A stretch of DNA of 64,000 nucleotides from Shouchella shacheensis (GTDB lineage Bacteria > Bacillota > Bacilli > Bacillales > Bacillaceae_D). Made by a program: the position numbers and the translations under genes. This document shows positions 1 to 8,020 of the stretch, piece after piece. Under the pieces are notes generated by a model, which was given only the letters and a program-made list of their open reading frames with translations, was not told the origin of the DNA and made no database searches. Numbering within the stretch: the stretch's first letter is position 1; every line of letters starts with the position of its first letter. The DNA lies in contig NZ_KQ947394.1 of assembly GCF_001484965.1 (NCBI RefSeq), positions 124,001 through 188,000 of the forward strand, read 5' to 3'.

Positions 1-529
1 CTTTTTCAAGGGCCGCCTTCTGCACTTCTTTTGCTTGCTCTGCTGGGACGACAACCACCCCGTCAATGTCCCCAACAATAATGTCCCCGGGCCGTACCTG
101 CACACCCCCGCAATTGATCGGAACCTGACGTTCGCCTTCCTTCGTTTTCTTGCCTGCCGCTGGCGTCGTGCCTTGACAGAAAACAGGGAAATCCAAGGCG
201 ACCGTATCGTTGATGTCGCGAATGACTCCGTCCGATACGATTCCGTTTAGCCCTAGTGTTTGTGCCAGTCCGACGATAAAGTCACCAGCGATCGCATGAT
301 CTGTGGCAAACTTGCCGTCAATCACAAGCACTTCGCCAGGCTCTGCGTGATAGATCGCCTGAAGAACGGCTTTGTTTTCTCCTGCTGGAATGCTGACGGT
401 GTAGGCTTTTCCTGCTAAATGCCAGTCCGGCTTCAGTGGCCTGACCGCCTGGTCCATGTGGTTGCTTCCTTTTAATGCGTCTGAGACGCAGGTGGTCGGT
501 ATTCCCTCAAACAGTTTCCATGATTGCAT
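1..529 (-). CDS. RraA-family protein (HMG aldolase/oxaloacetate decarboxylase-like), 3' part cut by window edge
   Basis: The frame opens at an ATG preceded by GGAGGGAT and runs off the left edge, so about 176 codons are visible and the C terminus is missing. The RraA fold is recognised from SDGVIRDI, the run GDFIVGLAQTLG and the segment PGDIIVGDIDGVVVVP. Members of this family include 4-hydroxy-4-methyl-2-oxoglutarate aldolase and oxaloacetate decarboxylase, as well as RNase E regulators. In a Bacillaceae and next to catabolic genes, an aldolase/decarboxylase role is the more likely one. It is a paralogue of the complete gene at 13384-13989. The substrate cannot be read from the sequence. Confidence 0.85.
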   Translation of the reverse strand, partial: MQSWKLFEGIPTTCVSDALKGSNHMDQAVRPLKPDWHLAGKAYTVSIPAGENKAVLQAIYHAEPGEVLVIDGKFATDHAIAGDFIVGLAQTLGLNGIVSDGVIRDINDTVALDFPVFCQGTTPAAGKKTKEGERQVPINCGGVQVRPGDIIVGDIDGVVVVPAEQAKEVQKAALEK

Positions 530-539
530 GGCTATCCCT

Positions 540-1129
540 CCGTTTAGTTCTTTATTAGAGTCTGTGATTGATTCTCTAGATTAGTTTGCATAGATCATTT
601 CGCCGATTCCCACTATCGCCCGTTTATGAGAGTAACTCGCCCCCCCCCTTCCTTGAGAACCATTCAGTGAACAGCACCCCCCGACAGCTTCGTCGCTTAC
701 AACCCGGAAAGCATGCTTGCAGGGAACAGGTTTTTACAGTTTCGTTTTGGATCTAGCAAGCTCTTAGTTCTTTTGTGAGTAGTCATGGGTATTTACTAAT
801 CCAACAACCCTTGATCCCTCAAGTTCCATGTGGCGAAGACTAGCCTCTCTACGAACCACTACTAAATATGAATTCTTCAGGCACGGCAAATCCATGTAGT
901 TCCTTTTAAGCCCTCTTGATTTTCATTTTATAATTAGATGTAAGCGAATGGCAATGGATTTTAAAATATTCCCAATGCATTCACGGTTTTCACCAGCCCC
1001 ACACCTTCCCCTTGAAGTTTAAACAAACGTTTAATTAAAGAAGTGAACCAGAAAACAGACTACACCTTTCGCAGGTATAGTCCATTTTAGTTTATAGTTC
1101 AGTGTATAAGAACATTGCAAAATGGTTTA
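540..1129. other. Intergenic stretch without recognisable gene
   Basis: About 590 bases separate the RraA-like gene from the broken dehydrogenase. I see no reading frame with family features on either strand. The stretch contains a run of C near 640-650 and one LacI-type operator-like sequence, listed separately. A promoter for the RraA-like gene should lie here, but I could not place one with confidence. Confidence 0.5.
1019..1038. promoter_or_regulatory. Possible LacI-family operator
   Basis: The site TTAAACAAACGTTTAATTAA has the central CG and flanking TTAA arms of LacI-family operators. It matches 15 of 20 positions of the dyad before the LacI gene at 20588-21634. It lies 490 bases upstream of the RraA-like gene, which is far for direct control. 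AT-rich sequence could give a chance match. Confidence 0.3.
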
Positions 1130-1515
1130 TCACGGTATCTGCAATACTATTTTCCCAAATTGATTTCCATTTTCCATATAATAACGATGAGCATCTTCAA
1201 TTTTATTTAATGCGAAAACACTGTCAATTACAGGCTGAAGCCGGTGTTTTTCATAGAAGGAAAGCATGCTGCTAAAATCCTTGGCAGACCCCATTGAAGT
1301 CCCTAAAATATCAAGATGCTTTTAAAAAATAATTGGCATAACCAAATTAGCCACAGGATCTCTAGTGCCACCAATTGTTACAATTCTTCTGCCAGTCTTA
1401 GCGAGATGAGTTAAATGTTTAAATGCGCTCCCACCAATCGCGTCTACGCTAAGATCCACACCTCCCCCAACTTCACCTTTAACTCCTTAGCCCAGTTCTC
1501 AAGGCGAGCTGATTC
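1130..1515 (-). pseudogene. Broken zinc-type alcohol dehydrogenase/quinone oxidoreductase, C-terminal fragment
   Basis: Read on the minus strand, this encodes the C-terminal third of an MDR-family dehydrogenase: a GGGVDLSVDAIGGS stretch, TGRRIVTIGGT, then ILGTSMGSAKDF and an ending around NGNQFGKIVLQIP. The fragment is dead. A TAA sits in frame at 1322-1324. The helix ENWAKELK, which should precede GGGVDL directly, is in another frame, so there is also a frameshift near 1470. The N-terminal catalytic domain is absent, and the neighbouring oxidoreductase stops at 1537. An intact relative lies at 12253-13227. Confidence 0.75.
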
Positions 1516-1536
1516 TCCTTCCTCCATAGAACGGGC

Positions 1537-2634
1537 TTATTTTCTTTTGGAAGAGCTCGAGATGAACGAATTGGCGCGCATAAAGTTTCGGTCAATCCAA
1601 TCCTTCATTAACCATGAAGAGTGCCCAAACCAATAGAAATCGCCGTATCGGAGCAAACCCTTCTTCTTCCCAAGTGATAAAATTGACAGATAGGTTTCCT
1701 GAGGTTCAAACGAGGTTAATGGCTTTCCCATCATATAACGCTGTAAGTTCTTAGAGAGGACAGGGGCTTGTCGGATGGCATAAACACCGTTTTTCGGAAG
1801 GCTTGGGTGTCGAGACAATGTCACACAATCTCCAGCACCAAAAATTCCTGGATCTGTTTCAGATTGCAAGTGATCGTTGACAAGCATTGCACCGGCTCGG
1901 TCTGTATCAAAACCACTTTCACGCAGCAATGACGGAGACTGCGACCCAATTGCCACTAGCATCTGATCAACGATGAGAGCTTGACGATCTGTTAACAAGT
2001 TCCCCCTTTGTAGGTCATGAATATGCTCATTCTCAAACACTTGAATCCCTTCTCGTCTCATCCATTCTTTTACCTTTCTCGACAAGCCGTCAGAACCATC
2101 GGGAAGAAGACGGGAGCGTGTCACCATTCGCATGACACCACCGATTCGATGGGCCCCGCGCCAAGCAGCGAGCGACAGCGCCATTTCTACTCCGGCCGCT
2201 CCACCTCCAATCACAATCGGATTCTCCGCCATTCTCATTTTGTGAATCGCCTCCGTTATCTTATAACTTGGTTTCATCACAAGCCCTTGATGACCAAAAA
2301 GCGAGTTTGATACCGAGCCGACATTGATTGAGAGTACATCAAATGGCAGGACATCCCCCATATCCGTCATGACTCTCCGTCCTACACGATCGACCCTCGT
2401 TACGCAACCTTCCATCCAGCGAATCCCTGCTTGTTCGGCTAACGCTCTAAGGTCAAAACGAATCCCGTCCTGCTCATACAACCCTTCGGCATAACCTGAA
2501 AACATCCCTGAATAATATTGGTACGGCGATGCCGAAATAAGTATAATCTCGTATTGCTTCCGAACCTCAGTAGAGAAATGTCGAATGGCATGCAAATGAG
2601 CATGACCGCCGCCAATTAAGACAAGTTGTTTCAT
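1537..2634 (-). CDS. FAD/NAD(P)-dependent oxidoreductase, NDH-2/SelD-associated type
   Basis: This 365-residue flavoprotein starts at MKQLVLIGGGHAH. An ATG further upstream at 2736 would overlap the preceding gene, whereas the chosen ATG has GGAAGGGG in front of it. The N-terminal GGGHAH is the FAD dinucleotide-binding loop, the second one (VIGGGAAGVEMA) near residue 140 should bind NAD(P)H, and GIFGAGDC near 270 is the second FAD contact. The PYQYYSGMFSG segment resembles the oxidoreductase domain found fused to or near SelD in other bacteria. There is no CxxC redox pair, so a type II NADH:quinone reductase-like reaction is plausible. It is the last gene of the operon that starts at 9236. 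Confidence 0.8.
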   Translation of the reverse strand: MKQLVLIGGGHAHLHAIRHFSTEVRKQYEIILISASPYQYYSGMFSGYAEGLYEQDGIRFDLRALAEQAGIRWMEGCVTRVDRVGRRVMTDMGDVLPFDVLSINVGSVSNSLFGHQGLVMKPSYKITEAIHKMRMAENPIVIGGGAAGVEMALSLAAWRGAHRIGGVMRMVTRSRLLPDGSDGLSRKVKEWMRREGIQVFENEHIHDLQRGNLLTDRQALIVDQMLVAIGSQSPSLLRESGFDTDRAGAMLVNDHLQSETDPGIFGAGDCVTLSRHPSLPKNGVYAIRQAPVLSKNLQRYMMGKPLTSFEPQETYLSILSLGKKKGLLRYGDFYWFGHSSWLMKDWIDRNFMRANSFISSSSKRK

Positions 2635-2666
2635 ATGTAGCCCCTTCCGACCTTCTCCAACGACCA

Positions 2667-4094
2667 TTAGCGAAATCGTTTGACATACGCTTGTGCTAAT
2701 TTTGCCAGTTTGCTTGATTGGAATGTTTTCCGCCAAAATTGATCTGCAGTCTGTTGTACGGCTCCAGCCCGAATTGGGTACGGATGAACCACGGCTGAGA
2801 GGTTCCCAATTTTATGACGGTGCTGTTTTGCAAAAACGATCTCCTGCATCCATTCTCCTGCACCGGTCCCAAGCGCATGGGCCCCGATAATATAACCACG
2901 CTTATCGGTGATCATTTTGATGAGTCCAACCGTGTCATGTTCGGCAATCGCTCGATCTACTCCTGTCAGTGGTTGTGTAAACACGGAAATGGCATTGCCA
3001 TATCGTTCTCTTGCCTCTGTCTCCGTCAAGCCTAAGTGAAAGAGCTCGGGGTCTGTATACACCACCCAGGGCATATGATCATAGCGCATTTTTCGTTTTA
3101 AACCGAAGACAACGTTTGCCACAGCCGTTTTCCCTTCTGCTCCCGCTGCATGGGTAAATGGATATGAACCGATCACATCACCAACGGCATAGATATGAGA
3201 AACCGATGTCCGTAATTGTTCGTCGACGACAATTTTCCCATTCTCCGTCTTGATGTCAGCCTGCTCAAGTTGCAACTCCTCACTATTTGGCAATCGTCCG
3301 GCTGCTGATAGAATCGCATCCACTTCAACTCTTTCATCCCCGTGTTCACTTGTCACAGTCACAGCCCAATGTCCATTCTCTCTGCTTGCCCTCGCGACAG
3401 ACGCATTTTGCCGAATCGTCATTTGTTGCGCCAGCTCTGCGCCCAGCTTTTGAGCGACTTCCTCATCCTCACGGGGAAGCAGCCTCTCGCCCCGGTCCAC
3501 AACTGTCACCTCTACGCCTAACCTTCCCAGCGCTTGCGCAAGCTCCAAGCCACTGGCACCTGCACCGATGACAAGCATTCGTTTCGGTAATATCTCCATC
3601 CGAAAAATCGTTTCATTTGTGAGCAAATCTCCCTCCAAGACGCCTTCAATCTCTGGAATGAGCGGTCGAGAGCCAGTGGCGATGACCATTCGTTTCCCCC
3701 AAAGGGTTTCCGTATCAGTGACCCGGACAGTGTGTTCATCCACAAACGTTGCCAGTCCCTGAATCACATCTACGCCCATTTTCCGAAAGCGCTCGGGGTC
3801 ATCGTGAACCGCAATCGTCTCTATCGCTGAACGAATTCGCTCTTTCACGACTGCCCAATCCACATCACCTGTCACGTTCATTCCAAAGCTTGCCGCTGCT
3901 TTTCTTGCTCTGTAAACGTCGTTTGCTGCAGAAATCAACGCTTTGGAGGGGACACAGCCATGATGCAAACAGTCACCACCTGGTTGGGCCTCTTTTTCGA
4001 TTAAAGCCACACTCATTCCGAAACTGGCAGCTCCAGCGGCCACCGTCAGACCACTAGCCCCTCCACCTATGACAATTAAATCATATCGTTTCAT
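2667..4094 (-). CDS. Mercuric reductase/dihydrolipoamide dehydrogenase-family flavoprotein
   Basis: This is a class I pyridine nucleotide-disulfide oxidoreductase of 475 residues, the usual family length. Residues 8-14 (VIGGGAS) bind FAD. The redox-active disulfide is GGDCLHHGCVPSK with Cys42 and Cys47. A second nucleotide fold (VIGAGASGLELA) lies near 175, and YAVGDV near 300. The C-terminal dimerisation domain carries the HPYPI motif, where lipoamide dehydrogenases have HAHPT. It lacks the N-terminal HMA domain and C-terminal cysteine pair of true MerA, so mercury reduction is unlikely. Such proteins are often encoded next to TVP38 membrane proteins, as here. Its start overlaps the phosphatidyltransferase gene by 14 bases. 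Confidence 0.88.
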   Translation of the reverse strand: MKRYDLIVIGGGASGLTVAAGAASFGMSVALIEKEAQPGGDCLHHGCVPSKALISAANDVYRARKAAASFGMNVTGDVDWAVVKERIRSAIETIAVHDDPERFRKMGVDVIQGLATFVDEHTVRVTDTETLWGKRMVIATGSRPLIPEIEGVLEGDLLTNETIFRMEILPKRMLVIGAGASGLELAQALGRLGVEVTVVDRGERLLPREDEEVAQKLGAELAQQMTIRQNASVARASRENGHWAVTVTSEHGDERVEVDAILSAAGRLPNSEELQLEQADIKTENGKIVVDEQLRTSVSHIYAVGDVIGSYPFTHAAGAEGKTAVANVVFGLKRKMRYDHMPWVVYTDPELFHLGLTETEARERYGNAISVFTQPLTGVDRAIAEHDTVGLIKMITDKRGYIIGAHALGTGAGEWMQEIVFAKQHRHKIGNLSAVVHPYPIRAGAVQQTADQFWRKTFQSSKLAKLAQAYVKRFR

Positions 4095-4692
4095 CCGTCT
4101 CGTCCTCCCTTGCTTGCAACACTCGTTTTGCCTCTAGCAACCGTTGCACTCCGGTAAACGTCTCAACAACGAAAAACAATAGCGTCAGCCATAGCAAATA
4201 CGGCGTCAGTAAAATCATCAGCGTGAACAAAATAAATCCTTCTGTCCTTTCAGCCAAACCAGCTTGATAGTAGAATGATTTCATCCCTGACTTGTCCGTG
4301 ACGGCACCCACTGTTAAAAAGACGGTCATCGAGAAAATAATTGACACACTCAATAGCAGCAACGCCCACATCACTTCTGGAAACCGAAAAGCTAATCCTA
4401 AAATCACGCTAATCTCAACAATCCGGTCAAAGGTGACATCCATCACAGTGCCAAAGGCAGACGGCTTGGTTAGTCGTGCCATCGTACCGTCAACGGCATC
4501 TAGAAAACCAGACAGCCAAAGAGCGATCACTGCTAAAATCGGCTGATCAAAATAAATCCATACCCCACTGGAAAATCCGATGACAAAGGAGACCATGGTC
4601 ACTTGATTGGCGCTTAGTCCAACTTGTATTAGCCCCTTTGCCGTCGCTCCAATTACTGGTTGAACATACTTTCTTCCATGCGTATCTAACAT
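4081..4692 (-). CDS. CDP-alcohol phosphatidyltransferase family membrane protein (YnjF-like)
   Basis: This 203-residue polytopic membrane protein carries the family signature at about residues 67-88: DG, then AR, then FG, then two Asp (DGTMAR...FGTVMDVTFD). These Asp residues bind the metal and the CDP-alcohol. Between AR and the conserved G there are seven residues, where the textbook motif has eight. The enzyme should transfer a phosphoalcohol from a CDP-linked donor to an acceptor alcohol in the membrane. Its position beside YnjBCD-like transporter genes matches ynjF in E. coli. The actual substrates are unknown. Confidence 0.85.
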   Translation of the reverse strand: MLDTHGRKYVQPVIGATAKGLIQVGLSANQVTMVSFVIGFSSGVWIYFDQPILAVIALWLSGFLDAVDGTMARLTKPSAFGTVMDVTFDRIVEISVILGLAFRFPEVMWALLLLSVSIIFSMTVFLTVGAVTDKSGMKSFYYQAGLAERTEGFILFTLMILLTPYLLWLTLLFFVVETFTGVQRLLEAKRVLQAREDETDETI

Positions 4693-4704
4693 AAGTCCGA
4701 CTCC

Positions 4705-5370
4705 TCACTTTTTCGCCGTTTTCATGCCGAACTTTTCTTTTACTTTTTTACTCGCCAGCACCGGAATAAGTAACACAATCAAGAAAACGAAAATGGCCAG
4801 CACAATCGTTACAAGGTCCCCAGCAACAAGGCTTGAACCAAGAAATGTATAGGCGATAACGCCCGGAACCATCCCAACTATCGTTCCGGATAAAAAAGCA
4901 CGAAAGCGAACCTTCGACACACCTGCTACATAGCTAATCAAATCAAAATGAAAAAGCGGGATCAAACGTAGAAGCAGCACATAGAAAAATCCATGCTTCT
5001 CTAATTGCTCTTGGACAGTCTCCATCCGACCGGTCCACTGCTTTTGTTGCATCGACCTCCCCAGATTGCGGGCAACAATAAAGGAAACGACCGCTCCTCC
5101 AGTTGCTCCGATTAACGTGAGAATGCTTCCCACCCACACCCCAAATGCGAGTCCTCCGGCAAGTGAAAGAATCGATGCTGGAAAAAGAATCAGAGGTCTA
5201 AGGATATAGAGCATGACATACAAAAGCGGCGCGACCGCTCCAAATGAAAGAATCCATGTCCGTATTCGCTCTGGTGTCACCTGGAAAAAGCGTTGGTTAA
5301 TCCAGAGGAGAGCCCCAACAACTACGATAACAAGCGCTAGTTTTATGATCGTTTTTCGTTGGATGTTCAT
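4705..5370 (-). CDS. TVP38/TMEM64 (VTT/DedA-like) membrane protein
   Basis: A 221-residue integral membrane protein with an N-terminal transmembrane segment and the VTT-domain core: the re-entrant stretch around LILFPASILSLAGGLAFG, then GAVVSFIVARNLGR, and a later FHFDLISYVAGVSKV motif. It resembles YdjX/YdjZ of E. coli, which are encoded beside ynjABCD. VTT proteins are associated with lipid scrambling or transport across the membrane, but the substrate here is unknown. The start codon overlaps the stop of the ABC ATPase gene by 4 bases, so the two are translationally coupled. Confidence 0.85.
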   Translation of the reverse strand: MNIQRKTIIKLALVIVVVGALLWINQRFFQVTPERIRTWILSFGAVAPLLYVMLYILRPLILFPASILSLAGGLAFGVWVGSILTLIGATGGAVVSFIVARNLGRSMQQKQWTGRMETVQEQLEKHGFFYVLLLRLIPLFHFDLISYVAGVSKVRFRAFLSGTIVGMVPGVIAYTFLGSSLVAGDLVTIVLAIFVFLIVLLIPVLASKKVKEKFGMKTAKK

Positions 5371-6350
5371 TGGCTCTGTCCTTCAACAAATGTGATCGCT
5401 TGCCAAGGATCGGCAAGCAACCATACCTGCTGCCCTTCTAGCATTGACTCATGAATAGGTAGAAGCAAAGTTCGCTGCTGTTCCTCCAGTCGTACTTGAG
5501 CAAATCGCTGCCCGTACTTCATCACCTGTTTCACGATAACTGCTGACCAAATCGCTCCTTGCTTCTCTCCGATTTCCTCTCTATCTGTTACAACGGCGAG
5601 GGACCGCACTGGGTAAAACACCCCCTGATCGGAAAAACCTTCAGCGAAAAAGTGTGCTACCTTTTGATTTATGGGACGCTCATACACCTCTTCAGGCAAA
5701 CCGATTTGCTGTAATTGTCCATCGATTAACACCGCAACTTGGTCACCGAGCAACATCGCTTCTTCCTTATCATGCGTAACGAAAATCGTCGTGATTCCTT
5801 CCTCTTTCAATAATGAGCGCATCCAGTCGCGTAAGGATTGACGTAAGGTTGCATCGATGCTACTAAATGGTTCATCTAGCAATAACAATTTTGGCTTCAT
5901 CACAAGCGCCCGGGCCAATGCAATTCGTTGCTGCTGTCCACCTGAACATTCAAATGGATAATGCTTTTCATACGTAGCTAAACCCACTCGCGCTAACATG
6001 TCCCTGCCGATTTTCAGTCGTTCCGCTTTCCTTACCTTTTTAACCTTCAAGCCATAGGCCACATTCTCAAGCACCGTTAAATGTGGAAAGAGCAATGGTT
6101 GCTGAAACATCAGCGCAATCGGTCGTTGCTCTGCTCGTTTAGCAGAGATGTTTTCACCCTCGATCCAGATCTCTCCCTTCGAGAACGACTCCAACCCTGC
6201 CAGGCCACGTAAAAGAGTCGATTTCCCTGTCCCAGATGGACCAACTAAGCTCAGCGTTGTCCCTGCTTCTAACGTGAAGCTCACCTGGGTAAAAACCACC
6301 GTTCCAGTCCAATCTTTTCCTAGTTGCTTACATACGAGCAATGGCTGCAT
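5367..6350 (-). CDS. ynjD: ABC transporter ATP-binding protein (YnjD-like)
   Basis: This 327-residue ABC ATPase has all the catalytic motifs: Walker A GPSGTGKST near residue 40, Q-loop MFQQPLLFP, signature CSGGQQQR, Walker B LLLLDEP, and the switch His in FVTHDKEEA. The last 100 residues form a TOBE-like domain, as in the importer subgroup that contains spermidine, iron and thiamine systems. Four more components of the same locus surround it, so it should energise the two permeases encoded just upstream. The start is preceded by GAGGTG. Confidence 0.9.
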   Translation of the reverse strand: MQPLLVCKQLGKDWTGTVVFTQVSFTLEAGTTLSLVGPSGTGKSTLLRGLAGLESFSKGEIWIEGENISAKRAEQRPIALMFQQPLLFPHLTVLENVAYGLKVKKVRKAERLKIGRDMLARVGLATYEKHYPFECSGGQQQRIALARALVMKPKLLLLDEPFSSIDATLRQSLRDWMRSLLKEEGITTIFVTHDKEEAMLLGDQVAVLIDGQLQQIGLPEEVYERPINQKVAHFFAEGFSDQGVFYPVRSLAVVTDREEIGEKQGAIWSAVIVKQVMKYGQRFAQVRLEEQQRTLLLPIHESMLEGQQVWLLADPWQAITFVEGQSQ

Positions 6351-6369
6351 TTCTTCACCTCATTAGTAT

Positions 6370-7149
6370 CTATCGTTTCAGTACCGGCATAAATAAACGA
6401 ACCACTCCTTCCAGCAAAGCCAAACATAGGAACGGGATAAGCGCAAACAGGATCGAAAACGCTGCAAGAATTCCTTCGTTCGCAGAAGAAAAATACGGAA
6501 AATAAAGCATTGCTAATGTCACAACCGTTCCCCCACCAATGATCGCAGTTAACACATACTGACTAAATGAAATCACGAGCGTCAAATACATCGCGGCGCG
6601 GATGCTCGGCATCAGCAAGGGTAATTCAACCGTAAAGAGGGCCTGCCTCCCTGTCGCACCGAGCACCTGAGCTTGCTCCTGCCACTTCACCCCGATTCGC
6701 TCGTAACCAGAACGGAGAATACGAATCGTGTACGGCACAGTCGGAATTAAGTGGACGAGAACCACACCATACCACGAGTTCGTCAGTTGCAACCGAATCA
6801 TCGTCAATTGCAGGCCCATCACCACGGCTAACGTCGGGATGAAAAGAGGCAGAAGCATCAACACGTCAATTAGTGCTTTTCCACGAAATTGCGTAAAGGC
6901 TAGCGCTTTTGCCGCCGGAATACCAATCAATAGATTTAGTGCAACGACAACAAACCCAATTGAAATCGTCAGGAGCAGCGCTTGACGGATGTTCGCGTCT
7001 CGAAAAATCGTCTGCCAATTCGCCAATTGGAAACTTGACGGCCAAAGCTCCCCCCACGACCAGTCAAAAGCAAAGCTTTTTACAGTTAGGAGAAGAATGG
7101 GAAAAGTGAACATGAGTCCGACGCCGATCACAAGCCATTTCCGTGTCAT
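6370..7149 (-). CDS. ABC transporter permease (YnjC-like, second half)
   Basis: A 259-residue permease with about six hydrophobic segments and an EAA-type loop (YERIGVKWQEQAQVLGATGRQALFTVELPLLMPSI), which docks on the ATPase. In E. coli, YnjC is one long protein with two permease halves. Here the two halves are separate genes, with one base between this start and the next gene's end. It belongs to the binding-protein-dependent importers. Confidence 0.88.
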   Translation of the reverse strand: MTRKWLVIGVGLMFTFPILLLTVKSFAFDWSWGELWPSSFQLANWQTIFRDANIRQALLLTISIGFVVVALNLLIGIPAAKALAFTQFRGKALIDVLMLLPLFIPTLAVVMGLQLTMIRLQLTNSWYGVVLVHLIPTVPYTIRILRSGYERIGVKWQEQAQVLGATGRQALFTVELPLLMPSIRAAMYLTLVISFSQYVLTAIIGGGTVVTLAMLYFPYFSSANEGILAAFSILFALIPFLCLALLEGVVRLFMPVLKR

Positions 7150-7150
7150 G

Positions 7151-8020
7151 CTACTCCCCTCCTCTCGTCATTCGAAAGCGCCCACGTTGCATGAACGCTA
7201 ACGCAAGAAGAGCTATAACGAGAATGACCGCGGTCACGAGAATCATCGCAGCTAACGCCAGAGGGCGTTCCTCCCAATTTCCATCAAAGAACCATTGATA
7301 CGATAAGACCGGAAGCATCTTCGGATAGGTAACACCCAGCAAATACGGCACTTCAAACGCGGCAAAGATAAACGCGAACAGAATAAGACCTGTCTCTATC
7401 AGAACCGGAAACAATGCCCGCCATTCCACCGTCCAAAAAGCGGCTAGCCGACTGCCTCCAAGCGTGTGAACCACATCAACATAGCGGCGGTCTAGTTGCA
7501 TATAGACAGGCAGAAGCATGAGTATAACAAAGGGAATTTCCTTCCACAGATAAGTGAGAATGATCCCAATCCCATGACGATCCATCGTCCATATCGGAAA
7601 ATCAGCCAAGTCGCTAATCAGGCCAAGCTGGTACGCCAAGCTTGAAAACCAGCCACTTTGTGAAAACAGCAACACGACCATGTAACCTGCGACGAAATGA
7701 GGGAAAAGGAGCGGGAGCCACACAAGCCAGCGTTGATGTTGCACCCGAATCGTATAAAATAAAAACCGCGTCAACAACAAACCAACGACTAACGAGATCA
7801 ACGTCGACAAGATTGTCACACGCAAACTGAACACGAGCGAGTCTCGAAATCCTTGCTCCGCGAGCAACAAACGATAAGGTTCTAACGACCAGCCCCCCTC
7901 TTCTGTCGTTATACTACCTTGGAGTGCCATCATCAATCCATAGCCAACAAACACGATGATAAAAAACAGTGCTGGGAAAAGGCCCCATACATTCCCGCTA
8001 GTCCGTTTGAACAACCTCAT
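7151..8020 (-). CDS. ABC transporter permease (YnjC-like, first half)
   Basis: A 289-residue permease with an N-terminal membrane segment, a periplasm-facing loop (QGSITTEEGGW) and five further hydrophobic segments. The cytoplasmic coupling loop reads VDVVHTLGGSRLAAFWTVEWRALFPVL. The start overlaps the end of the binding-protein gene by 23 bases, which supports co-translation. It should pair with the permease at 6370-7149 as a heterodimer. Confidence 0.87.
   Translation of the reverse strand: MRLFKRTSGNVWGLFPALFFIIVFVGYGLMMALQGSITTEEGGWSLEPYRLLLAEQGFRDSLVFSLRVTILSTLISLVVGLLLTRFLFYTIRVQHQRWLVWLPLLFPHFVAGYMVVLLFSQSGWFSSLAYQLGLISDLADFPIWTMDRHGIGIILTYLWKEIPFVILMLLPVYMQLDRRYVDVVHTLGGSRLAAFWTVEWRALFPVLIETGLILFAFIFAAFEVPYLLGVTYPKMLPVLSYQWFFDGNWEERPLALAAMILVTAVILVIALLALAFMQRGRFRMTRGGE

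Noticed and set aside
35-250. 71-codon plus-strand frame at the left edge
   Set aside because: It is the antisense of the RraA-family gene and has no ribosome site or family features.
2667-4094. Considered as mercuric reductase (merA)
   Set aside because: The HMA domain, the C-terminal cysteine pair and mer neighbours are missing; only the general flavoprotein disulfide fold is supported.
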